DNA from: Helicobacter trogontum
GTDB taxonomy: Bacteria; Campylobacterota; Campylobacteria; Campylobacterales; Helicobacteraceae
Direction of reading: 5' to 3'
Length of the DNA stretch: 64,000 nucleotides
NCBI RefSeq assembly: GCF_000765905.2
Contig: NZ_JRPL02000005.1
Span: forward strand, 1-64,000
The notes under the pieces were generated by a model. The model ran no database searches. It was not told the DNA's origin and worked only from the letters and a program-made list of their open reading frames with translations. This document shows, in pieces, positions 1 through 7,762 of the stretch. The translations under genes and the position numbers were made by a program. Each line of letters opens with the position of its first letter. Position 1 is the stretch's first letter.

Positions 1-392
1 CACGCCAAAGTGTCATTTACGCCACCACTCACCACTGCACCACTACTCATGTCATTGAGTGCATGCAAAGTATGCGTAGCATTCGTGGTAATCTCATTAC
101 TCACACCAAATGTGTGTTTTGCCATCTTTTCTAGCATATCCACCCTATAATTATGCAGAAATGCCTCTGCTTCTGCTTCACTCTTAAAAGGCTCACTCCA
201 TATTTGAAGGACTTTGCCACCACGACCAATGCCATTGGTGTAGGTGAAGGTGAAATATTGCTTATTCAGTGTGATAAACATTTTTTGTTTATCATTGGCT
301 CGTTTCACCTTTTGATAAAGGACATTTTTGTCCTTTTGTAAGGTAAAATTTTTTAACACTAAAAACTCTTTACTACTTATCCATTGTCCCAT
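1..392 (-). CDS. Mu-type transposase, N-terminal part (partial)
   Basis: The reading frame is open from an ATG at 392 to the window edge, giving about 130 N-terminal residues. It opens with MGQWISSKEFLVL, like the winged-helix DNA-binding domain at the start of MuA-type transposases, and near residue 55 carries GIGRGGKVLQIW, which resembles the glycine-rich 'GRGG' wing of that domain. The catalytic DDE domain would lie outside the window. The start codon overlaps the stop of the upstream gene (TAATG) and has a GAGGA ribosome site, so the two are translationally coupled. A perfect 8-bp inverted repeat at 317-336 sits inside the 5' coding region. The family call is by motif and gene order; without the catalytic domain it remains probable rather than certain. 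Confidence 0.68.
   Translation of the reverse strand, partial: MGQWISSKEFLVLKNFTLQKDKNVLYQKVKRANDKQKMFITLNKQYFTFTYTNGIGRGGKVLQIWSEPFKSEAEAEAFLHNYRVDMLEKMAKHTFGVSNEITTNATHTLHALNDMSSGAVVSGGVNDTLA
317..336. promoter_or_regulatory. Perfect palindrome, possible repressor operator inside the transposase gene
   Basis: The sequence is AAAGGACA-TTTT-TGTCCTTT, an 8-bp perfect inverted repeat with a 4-base spacer. The half-site AGGACATTTTTG recurs exactly at 1206-1217 in the control region in front of the repressor gene. That sharing suggests an operator of the prophage repressor; this is inference. Confidence 0.4.
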
Positions 393-721
393 TATTTTTC
401 CTCTTTATAAGCAAAGCATGCTTGTCTTCTTGCCTTAACTTTAAGCTTACCATTATGTGTTCTTCTACTGAAGTGCCTGTTGCAATAGTAAAAACACTGA
501 TTGCCTCTTTGCACACGCTCACTATACTCACATTTACCACATATCCTAGTATGTTTAGTATCCATTTTTTGATCGCATAAAAGCACTACATGGTTATTGT
601 CTCCAGAGATACTAACATTAAATAACATTGTTTGCTCTTGCTTTTGCCTCATTACTTTATCTGATTTAGGTTTTGACCACATACTATAAGCATATTTTAT
701 TTTTCCTTGTTGCTTTTTCAT
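392..721 (-). CDS. Small early prophage protein with Cys/His cluster, function unknown
   Basis: This 109-residue basic protein is not one I recognise. Its C-terminal half carries CGKCEYSERVQRGNQCFYYC followed by NRHF, and a further Cys near the end, a spacing that could bind zinc. It lies between the gp16-like regulator and the transposase, all in one direction, and its stop overlaps the transposase start by one base, so it belongs to the early transcription unit of the Mu-like prophage. Position suggests a DNA- or protein-binding accessory factor, but nothing in the sequence proves a role. Confidence 0.6.
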   Translation of the reverse strand: MKKQQGKIKYAYSMWSKPKSDKVMRQKQEQTMLFNVSISGDNNHVVLLCDQKMDTKHTRICGKCEYSERVQRGNQCFYYCNRHFSRRTHNGKLKVKARRQACFAYKEEK

Positions 722-736
722 ATTTTCTCCTTTCTA

Positions 737-946
737 TCACGCGCTCTTTTTAGGGATATAAAACCCTTCAATCTCAAGCATATCACGCAATTCTTTTGCT
801 CTACCTCTTTTACCCTTAATCCTGGCACATGAAAGGGAGTTTAAAAGTTCAATATCTTGCTTATTTAAGCCTTTAGACAAAGCCCATGCCCGTATTCTCA
901 TGCCTCTTTTTGCCATTTGCGTGGCAATATTATCCTTTTTATCCAT
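737..946 (-). CDS. BcepMu gp16-like phage DNA-binding protein
   Basis: The 69-residue product has the pattern of the small phage regulators named after BcepMu gp16: 'RGMRIRAWALSKGLNKQDI' followed by 'GKRGRAKELRDMLEI', matching the family's 'eGvtfsqWArerGy...GkRGkAHeIAvaLG' layout. These are helix-turn-helix proteins found at the position of ner in Mu-like phages, next to the repressor. Here it is the first gene of the leftward early operon, divergent from the repressor at 1245. Likely role: control of the early promoter. The family match is from memory of the motif, not from a search. Confidence 0.62.
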   Translation of the reverse strand: MDKKDNIATQMAKRGMRIRAWALSKGLNKQDIELLNSLSCARIKGKRGRAKELRDMLEIEGFYIPKKSA

Positions 947-1244
947 TTTTGCACCTTTCTATGAAATTTATGCTATAATCCACTTAACCCCAAAGCTAAA
1001 GCTAAGGGGAAAGCGGTTATTTTTTAAGTTTAGAAGCTGTGTTTAACCTATTTTAAGGGTTATTTTCAGCCTCCAAAACTTAAGTTTTACAACCACTTTT
1101 TTAAACTTCCTGATTTTCATCATAAAGCCTTTAAAAGTGATATTCTTCCTACCCACCCAACCGATTAATGTTTTTAAGCTAAAATACATTAATTAATGAT
1201 ATTATAGGACATTTTTGGTATTTTGTCAAGTAAAAAGGACATAA
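947..1244. promoter_or_regulatory. Divergent control region between prophage repressor and early operon
   Basis: No gene is visible in this 298-base stretch. GGACA occurs at 1207-1211 and 1237-1241 and its complement TGTC at 1224-1227, so three candidate repressor half-sites are packed just before the repressor start. On the minus strand a perfect TATAAT (1206 to 1201) overlaps the first half-site and could be the -10 of the early leftward promoter. The half-site at 1237 also overlaps the AAGGA ribosome site of the repressor gene, which would let the repressor limit its own synthesis. An inverted repeat of CCCC/GGGG around 990-1010 is also present. Confidence 0.5.
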
Positions 1245-2030
1245 ATGGTTGAAATTGGTAAAAAAATTGCAAGTTTAAGGAACAATGCAGGAAAAACACA
1301 ACAGGAATTGGCAGATTTTTTGGGAGTTGATGTAAAAAAAATAGGCAGAATAGAGCGTGGAGAAACAAAAACCATAAAAAATAATGATTTAAAATCAATT
1401 GCTATTTTTCTAAATACATCAATCAATGATTTACTTGAAAATAAAATGTCAGTAAGTCAAAACCAAAATGTCAGTAAGTCGTCAGTAAGTCGTGTCAGTA
1501 ACTTGTCAGTTAGTGATTCGTCAATGTTTCCCACTCAAAACAAATTGTCCCTCAATAGTGTCCCTCAATCAGAAAATGTGTCCCTCAATATGTCTATAAG
1601 CAATTTGCCAATGTCTGCTGATATGATAGCAGTCCCATTTTTTAAAGACAGCACAGCTTCAGCAGGTTTTGGAGTAGTGAATTTTGAAACAGAAGTAGCA
1701 CATATACCACTATCAAAGCCCTTTCTGCTCGAAGTTTGTGGCGTTATGAGTTTAAAAGGACTAAGCATACTACAATGTAGCGGTGATAGTATGCAGCCTA
1801 CAATACAAGATGGCGATTATTTGCTTATCCAAGAGGAACAAAATATAAAAGAGGGTTCTATTTATGTCGTTGAATACAATAATGAGATTTTTGTAAAACG
1901 CATACATAAATACCCTAAAATACGCCTTTTGAGTGATAATAGAGACTACCTTCCTATTGAGATAGGAGGCGAGGAAAATATAAAAATCATGGCTAAAGTA
2001 ATTACTTCTATTAGTATAAAAAAAATTTAA
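1245..2030 (+). CDS. S24-type (LexA/CI-like) prophage repressor with XRE helix-turn-helix
   Basis: The 261-residue protein joins an N-terminal XRE helix-turn-helix (about 1-65, with TQQELADFLGVDVKKIGRIERGE) to a C-terminal S24 peptidase fold (about 125-261). The catalytic Ser-Lys dyad is Ser182 in CSGDSM and Lys218 in IFVKRI, and an Ala140-Gly141 pair fits the self-cleavage site. Such repressors hold the lytic genes off and cleave themselves when RecA filaments form. An AAGGA ribosome site precedes the ATG. The linker (about 68-120) is very rich in Ser and Asn and is encoded by short repeats. It faces away from the early operon, as c does in Mu. Confidence 0.85.
   Translation: MVEIGKKIASLRNNAGKTQQELADFLGVDVKKIGRIERGETKTIKNNDLKSIAIFLNTSINDLLENKMSVSQNQNVSKSSVSRVSNLSVSDSSMFPTQNKLSLNSVPQSENVSLNMSISNLPMSADMIAVPFFKDSTASAGFGVVNFETEVAHIPLSKPFLLEVCGVMSLKGLSILQCSGDSMQPTIQDGDYLLIQEEQNIKEGSIYVVEYNNEIFVKRIHKYPKIRLLSDNRDYLPIEIGGEENIKIMAKVITSISIKKI
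1447..1589 (+). repeat. Two sets of short repeats coding the repressor linker
   Basis: (T)GTCAGTAAGTC occurs three times (from 1447, 1469 and 1481) with two decayed copies from 1493 and 1504. TGTCCCTCAAT then occurs three times (1546, 1559, 1579). Both units begin with TGTC. They encode Ser-Val/Asn-rich linker sequence between the two repressor domains. Spacing between units is irregular and not always a multiple of three. Confidence 0.8.
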
Positions 2031-2162
2031 TATTTTTGAGACAGTTTTTTGTATATTGTGCTATAATGATAGAGAGAATTAAGAAAGCTTTAAATTTAAA
2101 TACCTTTGAAATAAGTGTTTAAATGCCTATTTTACGAGCTTTAAGCTAGTTATTTATACATC

Positions 2163-2224
2163 TGTATAGTATTTTGTATAGGAATGTATAGGATTTTTTA
2201 GACAATGTATAGGATTCTTTAGAA
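2163..2224. repeat. TGTATAG repeats including a 21-bp tandem pair, probable transposase end sites
   Basis: TGTATAG starts at 2163, 2175, 2185 and 2206. The last two lie in a near-perfect 21-bp tandem repeat, 2183-2203 and 2204-2224, that reads AATGTATAGGATTYTTTAGAM. A second repeat, CCCACTTTGATTT, occurs at 2243-2255 and 2307-2319. The whole 2031-2624 stretch has no gene. Two-helical-turn spacing just outside the repressor gene is what one expects of MuA-type end-binding sites, but the terminal base is not identified. Confidence 0.5.
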
Positions 2225-2624
2225 TTTGTCTAAATTTTTCCACCCACTTTGATTTCTAAAAATCTTTATCAAACTCCCACACACACGATACTTTCTAGCA
2301 ATATCCCCCACTTTGATTTTATACAAAACTATACACTATGTTATTTTATATTTGTATCAATTATTTAAGCTTAACTATTACGTATATTATCCTACCCATT
2401 TTGCCATTACATTGTATAGATAAATTTGATATTTAAAGACCACTTCTTCTAGTTATTACCAAATAATACAATAGCAAAAAACAATACATAAAGATTCTAT
2501 AGTCAATGTTTTAATATGTCTTTTATTGTTACATCGGGCACACCAAAAGATATATTGTTTTTATAATTTAATAAAATAAAAGCTGGATTATATGGATATA
2601 TTTTCATAAATATCTATTCTTTTT

Positions 2625-2700
2625 TGGTGGAGTGTAGGGGGTTCGAACCCCTGACCTCAACGCTGCCAGCGTTGCGCTCTCCCAACTGAGCTAACACCCC
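2625..2700 (-). tRNA. tRNA-Ala(GGC)
   Basis: On the minus strand the 76-nt gene starts GGGGTGTTAGCTCAG, has the anticodon loop CTGGCAG (anticodon GGC, Ala), the T-arm GGTTCGAACC and an encoded CCA end. The seven acceptor pairs close. It lies between the prophage end and the chemotaxis genes. Confidence 0.95.
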
Positions 2701-2835
2701 AATAGACACAACCATAAAACCATCATTGCGTCAATTCGCATATAAAACCTTTACGTTCTACCTTATTTTACACAAAAAATAAAATAGAAAACCTTATAAC
2801 ACTTCTTCTCCAAGCAACAAAAATATACTTAAAAC

Positions 2836-3342
2836 TTAAAAATTCCTTTTCAAAAGATTGTCGACACGCAATATCGTGGTAAGTCTATCACCCTGCTTGG
2901 CAATACCATATAATAAATTTTCCTGTTCATTGAAGGTATCAGGTATAGGATCAATCTGACTTTCATCAATTCGTATTGCTTCTGTCAATTTATCAATAAC
3001 AAAACCTGCAATCTCATCATTATGATTTACAACTAAGTAGCGTGTATCCTTATCTTGCTTTGTTGGTGGAATACCAAATTTCATCCTAAGATTGATAAGT
3101 GGATATACATTTCCACGCAAGTTAAATACACCCATTACATAGTTAGGTGTGCCAGGCACTCTAGTAAAATCGATGGGTTTTATGATTTCTTTAACATTTA
3201 GAATGGGAACCGCAAATTCTTCAGTACCCACTACAAAACCAATGAGTTGCACAACATGTTCAGAATCACTACGCAACTCTTCTCCCATATTTTGCTTTTG
3301 TTGCTTTGTAAATACTTCTTTTAGTGCTTTGTTATCCATCAT
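2836..3342 (-). CDS. cheW: Chemotaxis coupling protein CheW
   Basis: CheW links chemoreceptor tips to the kinase CheA in the membrane-bound array. The 168-residue protein is one CheW-like domain: VQLIGFVVGTEEFAVPILNVKEI opens the fold and GVFNLRGNVYPLINL is the typical core strand pair. A roughly 28-residue hydrophilic N-terminal tail precedes the domain. The start follows the cheAY stop directly, with a GGAGA ribosome site inside the end of cheAY, so the two are co-translated. The order cheV-cheAY-cheW matches H. pylori. Downstream lies only the tRNA-Ala gene. Confidence 0.93.
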   Translation of the reverse strand: MMDNKALKEVFTKQQKQNMGEELRSDSEHVVQLIGFVVGTEEFAVPILNVKEIIKPIDFTRVPGTPNYVMGVFNLRGNVYPLINLRMKFGIPPTKQDKDTRYLVVNHNDEIAGFVIDKLTEAIRIDESQIDPIPDTFNEQENLLYGIAKQGDRLTTILRVDNLLKRNF

Positions 3343-5718
3343 CTATTCTCCATCTACATGCAGGTTAATATTTCGTTTTACAACATTCAATAAATACTCA
3401 GGTGTATATGGTTTTGTAATATATTCTGTCATGCCAGACTCCACACCACGCATTCTGTCTGTCTTGCTTGTTCGACTTGTTACTGCAATAAGCGGTAAGT
3501 TTTTAAAACGATTATACTTTCTCACTTCACTCGCAAAAGCATAGCCATCCATTCTAGGCATTTCAATATCAACAAGTACAGCGTCAAGATCGTGATCACC
3601 ACTCTTTACAATCTCAAGCCCTTCAAGACCATTACTTGCCTCAAGCACTGTAACTCCGAGTGGCTTTAGACACTTTTTCATGATTGCTCTATCTGTCGTG
3701 CTATCATCTATTGCTAATACAATATAATCGCTTGGTGAGTTTTTGGCTCTTGCAGCAGTGCTTTGTGAAATAAGATTATTCACACTCACCTTAACATCTT
3801 TTGCCATGTCCATCATTGCCGCAACATCAGCAATCAAAGTAATCTTGCCATCTCCCCTGACAGTTGCACCAGCAACTCCTTCTGTGCCTTTGAGATAATA
3901 TCCCAAACTCTTAATAACAACTTCTTCTTGCCCAATGAGATAATCCACAATCACACCAATTTTTTGCTCAGCCAAACCAATAATAACAACATAAACTTCA
4001 TTGAGACTTTCTAAAACAGAATCTACTTTAAAAATATCTGCTAAACGCACAAGACTTAATACCTCATCCCGAAGCCTTAGCACACTCTTTCCATCAACCG
4101 TATAAATCTCTTCTTGAGATACACGCACAGTCTCAAGTACTGAACTAAGCGGTATGGCATAATACTCCTCTTGCACTCCAACAAGTAGAGCCTGCATAAT
4201 GGCCAATGTTAATGGTATCTTTAATTTTTGTGTAGTACCCACACCCACTTCAGAATCTATCTCTATAATACCATTAAGCTTTTCAACATTGGTTTTTACA
4301 ACATCCATACCAACGCCACGCCCACTTACATTTGTAATATTTGATGCGGTCGAAAAGCCAGGTCTAAAAATAATGCCAAATGCCTCTTTTTCACTCATGT
4401 TTTCAGCATCTCGCTCATTTATGAGACCTTTTTCAATTGCTTTCTTTTTCAACATTTCAGCATCAAGCCCTTTACCATCATCCTTAATTTCGATAACGAT
4501 ATGATTTCCTTCATTGTAGGCTTTAAGCTCAACCTTACCAACCTCACTTTTACCATTTGCTTTTCTCACATCTGGTACTTCAATACCATGGTCACACGAA
4601 TTTCTGATGATGTGAATAAGTGGATCCCCAATCTCTTCTACGATTGATTTATCAAGTTCAGTCTCTTCACCACTAATAATTAAATCGATATTCTTACCAA
4701 GCTCTCTACTTAAGTCTCGCACCATTCTTGGAAACTTACTGAATACTTTGCCAACAGGAAGCATTCTTGTTTTCATAACAGCAAGCTGTAAATCCGTCGT
4801 TACTGTGCTAATCGAGCTTACAACCTGATTGAGCTCTTCAAGGAACTTTTCACCATCATATCTCTCTTCAACATCGCCATAGATTCTAATCAATCTATTT
4901 TTGCCCAACACTAATTCACCGATGAGATTCATAAGATGATCGAGTCTTTTTACATCTACACGTACGGTCGGTTCTACTGCCACAGAAGGTGCTTTTTGCC
5001 CACCTGCATCTGATTTGGGTGCTGCTTTAGGAGCTTGAGGAGCTGCAACAGGTGCTGCTTTTTGCCCTGCAGCTTGCGCTTCTTCCTGTTTTTTCTCCTG
5101 TCTTCTTTTTTTATCTTCTTCTTGTCGTTTTGCAAGTAACCTTGCTATCTCTGCTTCAACTTCTTCTGGCGACATGTTGGCATAGTCAGGTTCTTCTTCA
5201 GAATCTGCTGATACAGATTCTGTATCTTTTGCAGGAGCAGCCTCTATATCAGACTGCTGTGTTTCTTGTGTAGGTGCAGCACTTGTTGCTGGAGATTCTG
5301 CAGCAACCACTTCATCGACTACTCCACCCTTTGAGATAGCTTGTAAACGCTTTACGCAATCACTTACATCAATACCACTATCTGCATCTGTTCCATTGTC
5401 ACGAATAACGCTTAAGAGTGCTTTCATTAAATCAATTGATTCTAGGATAACATCCATTACATCAGGCGTGATTTTAAGTTCCCCTCTACGGGCTTTATTA
5501 AGCACGTCTTCCATATTATGTGTTAAATGTGTTAAAACATCAAAATTTAAGAATGAACTTGAACCTTTTATGGTATGTGCTACTCTAAAAATTCTATTTA
5601 ATAAATCTAAATCTTCTGGATTATTTTCTAATTCAACCAAGTCTTGGTCAAGTTGCTCAACCATCTCAAAGGCTTCAATCAGAAAATCCTCCATTATCTC
5701 TTGCATATCATCATTCAT
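3343..5718 (-). CDS. cheA: Chemotaxis histidine kinase with fused receiver, CheAY
   Basis: The 791-residue protein is the cytoplasmic kinase that passes phosphate from receptors to CheY and CheV. Domains in order: HPt (1-105, phospho-acceptor His48 in RVAHTIKGSS); a low-complexity Ala/Glu/Lys linker (about 130-250) with a charged helix; dimerisation and ATP-binding domains (HEXXXN-region H-box-like LIHIIRNSCDHGIE, G boxes DDGKGLD and GRGVGMDV); a CheW-like domain; and a C-terminal receiver (about 665-791) with LAIDDS, phospho-Asp in VDIEMPRMDG, and KPY. A fused receiver is usual in Helicobacter and Campylobacter and is thought to act as a phosphate sink. A TATAAT at 5787-5782 on the minus strand could give a promoter separate from cheV. 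Confidence 0.95.
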   Translation of the reverse strand: MNDDMQEIMEDFLIEAFEMVEQLDQDLVELENNPEDLDLLNRIFRVAHTIKGSSSFLNFDVLTHLTHNMEDVLNKARRGELKITPDVMDVILESIDLMKALLSVIRDNGTDADSGIDVSDCVKRLQAISKGGVVDEVVAAESPATSAAPTQETQQSDIEAAPAKDTESVSADSEEEPDYANMSPEEVEAEIARLLAKRQEEDKKRRQEKKQEEAQAAGQKAAPVAAPQAPKAAPKSDAGGQKAPSVAVEPTVRVDVKRLDHLMNLIGELVLGKNRLIRIYGDVEERYDGEKFLEELNQVVSSISTVTTDLQLAVMKTRMLPVGKVFSKFPRMVRDLSRELGKNIDLIISGEETELDKSIVEEIGDPLIHIIRNSCDHGIEVPDVRKANGKSEVGKVELKAYNEGNHIVIEIKDDGKGLDAEMLKKKAIEKGLINERDAENMSEKEAFGIIFRPGFSTASNITNVSGRGVGMDVVKTNVEKLNGIIEIDSEVGVGTTQKLKIPLTLAIMQALLVGVQEEYYAIPLSSVLETVRVSQEEIYTVDGKSVLRLRDEVLSLVRLADIFKVDSVLESLNEVYVVIIGLAEQKIGVIVDYLIGQEEVVIKSLGYYLKGTEGVAGATVRGDGKITLIADVAAMMDMAKDVKVSVNNLISQSTAARAKNSPSDYIVLAIDDSTTDRAIMKKCLKPLGVTVLEASNGLEGLEIVKSGDHDLDAVLVDIEMPRMDGYAFASEVRKYNRFKNLPLIAVTSRTSKTDRMRGVESGMTEYITKPYTPEYLLNVVKRNINLHVDGE

Positions 5719-5810
5719 TTAGCACCTCTAAATAATTATAAATTATATCCTGTATTATTCACGCGTCTTCCGTAACCATCAATTATAACATAAAAAAAAA
5801 CATTTTTGAT

Positions 5811-6758
5811 TTATTCCAAAACTTTTATAATTTCATCATAAAACCTCTGTGCATCAAATTTCACTAAATACGCATCTGCACCAATATCCCTCCCTTTTTG
5901 CTCACTAAATTTGTCGCAAATCGAAGAGTTAAATATAAAAGGTATAGATTGGAATCTTTCATCACTTTTGATAATTTCTGCAAAATGAAAACCATCCATC
6001 TTAGGCATTTCAATATCAGATATAATAAAGCGTATAAATGAAGCTAGATCGCCATTTTTCTGTGTATACAAATCATTGAGTGTTTGCAACGCCATCTCTC
6101 CATCGTGTGCTTCAATTACAGTAAAGCCCATCTTTTTCAAATTCTTCTTCAGTAAAGAACGAGCAATAGTGCTATCATCTACAATCAACACATGTCCATT
6201 AAACTTCTTAGCTACTTCTTGCAACTCTTTTTTATCCTGCTTATTAGTATAAAAATCTAAGTCATCAACAATGCCCTCTAAATCAAGTATCAATAAAGTC
6301 TTACCACCTTCTATACGTGTTGTACCTGTAATTTTACCACGCTCTAAATTGTGGCTATTTGAGCTAAATTGTGCTGCTTGCACATCATCCCAACAAATGC
6401 GTCTAATCAACTTTGCCTCATGCACTAAAAAACCTATTTTTAGGTTGTTGAATTCAGTAATAATCACTCGTTTTTTGTGCAAAGGTAGATCCGCTTCTCT
6501 TTCCTTAATATTAAGCCATGCCGCTAAATCCACAAGAGGCATAACAATACCTCGTAAATCAAATACACCAATAATATAATCAGGACTAGCTGGTAATTCA
6601 AAGGTTTCTGGCATTTGTATAATTTCTTGCACTTTTGCAACATTTATACCATATATGCCCTCATATATTTCACCATTAGCTTGTTCATTGATTCTGAAAT
6701 CTACCAATTCTATTTCATTGGAGGATATTTTTGTTTGATATACTCTTTTTTGTTCCAT
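5811..6758 (-). CDS. cheV: Chemotaxis scaffold-receiver protein CheV
   Basis: CheV proteins couple receptors to CheA and carry their own receiver domain. This one (315 residues) has a CheW-like domain (about 15-165, with IIGVFDLRGIVMPLVDL) and a receiver (about 190-315) with LIVDDS, the phospho-Asp in ISDIEMPKMDG and the conserved Lys in YLVKF. The position directly before cheAY matches the cheV3 locus of H. pylori. The start at 6758 has an AGAGGTGA ribosome site and lies 44 bases inside the upstream metallophosphoesterase gene. The gap to cheAY (92 bases) is AT-rich and holds TATAAT-like boxes. Confidence 0.9.
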   Translation of the reverse strand: MEQKRVYQTKISSNEIELVDFRINEQANGEIYEGIYGINVAKVQEIIQMPETFELPASPDYIIGVFDLRGIVMPLVDLAAWLNIKEREADLPLHKKRVIITEFNNLKIGFLVHEAKLIRRICWDDVQAAQFSSNSHNLERGKITGTTRIEGGKTLLILDLEGIVDDLDFYTNKQDKKELQEVAKKFNGHVLIVDDSTIARSLLKKNLKKMGFTVIEAHDGEMALQTLNDLYTQKNGDLASFIRFIISDIEMPKMDGFHFAEIIKSDERFQSIPFIFNSSICDKFSEQKGRDIGADAYLVKFDAQRFYDEIIKVLE

Positions 6759-7551
6759 ATGTCACCTCTATGAATAAGTCACCTTTTTTAAAACTAAGAT
6801 AATCTTTGTGAAAATAACACGATTGCAAAGCGTTATAAAAAATATTTTCCTTTTTTACATGCTTACCCAAATGATAATGTCCTTCTATAATACAAAATTT
6901 TGTATTATCTGTGGCAAACCCATTATCGATTAACTTTTGAATAACATGAGACTTATATTTTGCAATCCTCTCAGACATAAAATGTAGAAAATCGGTGCGA
7001 AAAAATGAAAACTCTGCAATCAATTTTTGATTTATACGAGTTGCAAGTGCTCTGTAAATTATACCATAACTTAGTTTATCAAGTAGCCAAAAAGCAGATA
7101 AGATATAGGGTTTGGTAATAAACTTGCGATAAGAATCATAATTTTTATTAATCCACAAATCACCATGCGATAATATGCATATATTATCACTATCATCTCT
7201 TATTATAATTGGCTGCATACAATAGGTGTAAATTTTTAGATTCTTAGTATTATAATCAGAATATTTTTCCCACATAATGGAATCTAATCCAAAATCATGG
7301 TTCCCCTCTAGTATTATAATTTCATTACTGCGAGTTAATCCTGCAAGCTTTCTTATAAGTGCTTCATTTATGATGTAGCTTGTATGTATACTGCCAATAA
7401 GAAAATGGAATATATCACCCATCAGAATAATTTGTCGTCCAGATGGAAAGTTATCAAAATATTCTAAAAGCTTCTCATCATTTTCTTTGAAATGTGAATC
7501 TGCGACAAAAAAGGCATCTTTTTTAATTGTAAAATCATTAATAATTGTCAT
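6715..7551 (-). CDS. Calcineurin-like metallophosphoesterase, LpxH-like (UDP-2,3-diacylglucosamine hydrolase family)
   Basis: All metal-binding blocks of the family are visible: DSHF near the start, GDIF, GNHD, SHGD and GHYH. The fold is that of LpxH-type enzymes, which cleave UDP-2,3-diacylglucosamine in lipid A synthesis at the inner membrane. The length, about 278 residues, and neighbourhood match an H. pylori gene upstream of cheV3. I chose the first ATG; a TTG 15 bases upstream (7566) would add five residues, and the ribosome site is weak for both. The 3' end overlaps cheV by 44 bases. The exact substrate is inferred, since related phosphoesterases act on other diphosphate compounds. Confidence 0.75.
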   Translation of the reverse strand: MTIINDFTIKKDAFFVADSHFKENDEKLLEYFDNFPSGRQIILMGDIFHFLIGSIHTSYIINEALIRKLAGLTRSNEIIILEGNHDFGLDSIMWEKYSDYNTKNLKIYTYCMQPIIIRDDSDNICILSHGDLWINKNYDSYRKFITKPYILSAFWLLDKLSYGIIYRALATRINQKLIAEFSFFRTDFLHFMSERIAKYKSHVIQKLIDNGFATDNTKFCIIEGHYHLGKHVKKENIFYNALQSCYFHKDYLSFKKGDLFIEVTYGTKKSISNKNILQ

Positions 7552-7692
7552 TTCTTCGCTTTTCAACTTTTATGTTAAATTCCATAAAATAATAGCACAA
7601 AAAAATACATGATAATTTTCCAATCATTTATTAATGTCAATAAAATGTCCTCTAGCTTTCATCAATATTAAAACGTAATTTACATTAAATAC

Positions 7693-7728
7693 AAAGCATC
7701 ATAATGCTTTACAGAAATATGATACAAT
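7693..7728 (+). promoter_or_regulatory. Hairpin and -10 box upstream of thiS
   Basis: AAAGCAT-CATA-ATGCTTT forms a 7-bp stem at 7693-7710. It is followed by TACAAT at 7723-7728, a plausible -10 about 27 bases before the AGGAG ribosome site of thiS. I see no TPP riboswitch consensus here. Confidence 0.35.
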
Positions 7729-7762
7729 TAAGCGTTTTATCTTTTTTGCTTAGGAGAGTATT

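Larger units (their letters stand above)
1..2340. mobile_element. Early end of a Mu-like transposable prophage (continues off the left edge)
   Basis: Gene order is that of Mu's left end turned around: a repressor reading outward, then small early regulators and a transposase reading the other way into the element. The transposase is cut by the window edge, so the rest of the prophage lies to the left. The outer boundary is not defined. I place it near 2.2-2.35 kb because repeats resembling transposase end sites lie at 2163-2224 and host sequence with a tRNA gene begins by 2625. A 5-bp target duplication cannot be checked without the other end. Confidence 0.65.

Noticed and set aside
1189-1426. 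Leftward frames opposite the repressor start
   Set aside because: Antisense of the XRE domain and of the operator region; hydrophobic composition is an artefact of A-rich coding sequence.
2625-2700. tRNA-Ala as an integrase attachment site
   Set aside because: The element nearby is Mu-like and uses a transposase; no integrase gene and no repeat of the tRNA 3' end were seen.
4199-4504. Rightward open frame inside cheAY
   Set aside because: Antisense shadow of the ATP-binding domain of CheAY; the same holds for other opposing frames within clear genes.
7566-7762. TPP riboswitch before thiS
   Set aside because: None of the conserved TPP-riboswitch core (CUGAGA, ACCUGAUCUGG-like) is present; only a small hairpin.
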